From: an uncultured bacterium
Lineage (GTDB): Bacteria > Verrucomicrobiota > Kiritimatiellia > RFP12 > UBA1067
Direction of reading: 5' to 3'
DNA: 16,520 bases
Assembly (NCBI GenBank): GCA_946401765.1
Contig: CAMIVJ010000017.1
Location: forward strand, 1-16,520
Part shown: positions 15,326 through 16,520 of the stretch, in pieces
How the letters are laid out: every line of letters begins with the position of its first letter
Numbering within the stretch: the stretch's first letter is position 1
Notes under the pieces: generated by a model
What the model was told of the DNA's origin: nothing
The model's input: the letters and a program-made list of their open reading frames with translations, nothing else
Database searches by the model: none
Made by a program: the position numbers and the translations under genes

Positions 15326-15352
15326 TGTGCCAAATGGTTTCACTGGGACTAA

Positions 15353-16504
15353 ATGGCGCACATGAAGAAGTTTTTCAAGAAAGTCGCTGACCGCATCGAC
15401 AAGCTCGATGCGGCAGATCGTCGTCATCAGTTCGAGGCCCTTGCCAACGAAATCGGGTTTCTGGAGTCCGTCTTCAACACGCTTTCGGAGGGGGTGCTCG
15501 TGATAGACGCTAGCGGTATGCTGATGTATTCCAACAGCATTGCCGAGCGTCTGGCGGCATGTCCCTTCTCGCGCGGACGCGGCAAGCCCATACGCGACAT
15601 GCTGCCGGGCTGGGACTGGGACCGCCTGCTGAACCCCTCCGCCGAGGGCGCAGGCTGGGCGCGCAAGGCCTCCTGCGAGATCGAGATCGCCTACCCCGAG
15701 CGCCGCATACTCGAGCTTGGCTCCCTTCCAAACGGCAGCGCCGTCGTCGTGATCATCCGCGATGTCACAGGGGAGCACGCGCGCGCGGCGGACGCGCGCG
15801 AGAGCGAGCGCACGGACGCCATCCAGGACCTTGCCGCCGGTCTCGCGCACGAGATCGGCAACCCGCTAAACGCCCTTTCAATGAATCTGCAGCTCATGGC
15901 CCGCGAATTCCGCAAAGAGCCGGACTCCGCCCGGCGTGAGCGTCTGCTCGCAGACGTCGCGACCGCCCAGAACGAGATCCGCCGCATCATCGACATCAAC
16001 CGCGGCTTCCTCGAGGCGATGCGTCCCGTTCGCCCCAATCTGGTGCCCGGCTCGCTGGCCGATCCCCTTCGCGACACTCTCGAGACTCTCAAGCCGCAGA
16101 TCGAGAACCGCTGCATTCACGTGACCCTTGACCTTCCCCCCGCCCTTCCGCTAGTCGCACTCGACCGCGCGCAGATGGAGCAGGTGTTCTTCAACCTCGT
16201 GAAGAACGCGCTCGAGGCCATGAAGGACGGCGGCGAGCTTTCGATTGCGCTTGATTCCAGCGACGACTCCGTCACCGTGTCGTTCCGCGACACGGGCGCG
16301 GGCATGGCGCCAAGCGCAGTCGCTGCGCTCTTCGAGCCGTACCGCACCACGAAGAAGCAGGGAACGGGCCTTGGCCTGATGCTTTCGCGCAGAATCGCAC
16401 GCGCACATGGCGGCGACATAGACGTGGAGTCCAAGGAAGGCGAAGGCACCAAGTTCACCGTAATTGTCCCCCGCCTCGAAAAGCGCGTCAGGAGCCTCAC
16501 GTGA
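15353..16504 (+). CDS. Soluble PAS-domain sensor histidine kinase (NtrB/ZraS-like)
   Basis: A 383-residue two-component sensor kinase. Residues 1-35 are charged and helical; 36-140 form a PAS domain (FNTLSEGVLVIDASG start, RDVTGEH end). The phosphoacceptor His166 is in AAGLAHEIGNPLNAL. The ATP-binding domain shows the N-box NLVKNALEAM (281-290), G1 DTGAGM (313-318), F-box LFEPYRTTK (327-334) and G2 GTGLGL (337-342). There is no membrane segment, so it should sense a cytoplasmic signal or partner. The H-box and G-box style is that of kinases paired with NtrC-class regulators. The ATG at 15353 has only GGGA before it; ATG at 15362 is an alternative. Its TGA overlaps a GTG start of the next gene as GTGA, typical of kinase-regulator pairs. 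Confidence 0.92.
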   Translation: MAHMKKFFKKVADRIDKLDAADRRHQFEALANEIGFLESVFNTLSEGVLVIDASGMLMYSNSIAERLAACPFSRGRGKPIRDMLPGWDWDRLLNPSAEGAGWARKASCEIEIAYPERRILELGSLPNGSAVVVIIRDVTGEHARAADARESERTDAIQDLAAGLAHEIGNPLNALSMNLQLMAREFRKEPDSARRERLLADVATAQNEIRRIIDINRGFLEAMRPVRPNLVPGSLADPLRDTLETLKPQIENRCIHVTLDLPPALPLVALDRAQMEQVFFNLVKNALEAMKDGGELSIALDSSDDSVTVSFRDTGAGMAPSAVAALFEPYRTTKKQGTGLGLMLSRRIARAHGGDIDVESKEGEGTKFTVIVPRLEKRVRSLT

Positions 16505-16520
16505 AACTTGTTGCCAGGGA
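16501..16520 (+). CDS. Start of next gene, cut by window edge; probable response regulator
   Basis: GTG at 16501 overlaps the kinase stop as GTGA and has AGGAG 6 bases upstream. Only six full codons are visible (VKLVAR), so the product cannot be identified from sequence. A response regulator, perhaps NtrC-like, is inferred solely from the coupled position after a sensor kinase. Confidence 0.5.

Overview
This is a GC-rich, almost fully coding bacterial segment with 13 protein genes (one cut off by the right edge). The gene content is what one would expect of an anaerobic, Gram-negative-type heterotroph: two lipoproteins, a Tat-exported phosphoesterase, membrane ferredoxins and a 4Fe-4S aldo/keto reductase, with no respiratory oxidase. 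The overall flavour (odd domain fusions, exported proteins of unknown family, Tat-exported calcineurin-like phosphoesterases with added beta-domains) reminds me of the Verrucomicrobiota/Kiritimatiellota/Lentisphaerota group. That placement is an impression only, because no rRNA or phylogenetic marker is present.

Layout. Everything from 11 to 15168 lies on the minus strand and forms two head-to-tail transcription units. The first starts at a strong-looking promoter near 15213-15241 and carries a Tat-exported metallophosphoesterase, an unrecognised Sec-exported protein and an FGGY sugar kinase (down to 10803). The second starts at a candidate promoter in the 60-base gap at 10743-10802. It carries a Na+/Ca2+ exchanger, pyrB, a DUF975-like membrane protein, a PotD-like polyamine-binding lipoprotein, a leucine-rich-repeat lipoprotein, a MATE transporter fused to a UbiA-type prenyltransferase domain, an EamA transporter, a 4Fe-4S aldo/keto reductase and a fused NapH/NapG-like membrane ferredoxin (down to 11). 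Gene gaps in this unit run from 25 bases to 4-base ATGA overlaps.

On the plus strand, a TTGAAA-17-TATAAT promoter drives a soluble PAS/HisKA/HATPase sensor kinase (15353-16504). Its stop overlaps, as GTGA, the start of a further gene, probably the cognate response regulator. The AT-rich gap 15169-15352 therefore holds two divergent promoters and small inverted repeats.

Most notable are the last four genes of the long minus-strand unit: a lipid/drug-type flippase fold fused in one polypeptide to a UbiA/EboC-like prenyltransferase fold with a degenerate metal motif, then EamA, a ferredoxin-type AKR and a NapH-NapG-like fusion. These are packed closely enough for translational coupling and could be a membrane-associated reductive/prenyl-transfer/export module. 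That joint function is inference. No mobile elements, CRISPR arrays, tRNAs, rRNAs or riboswitches were seen.
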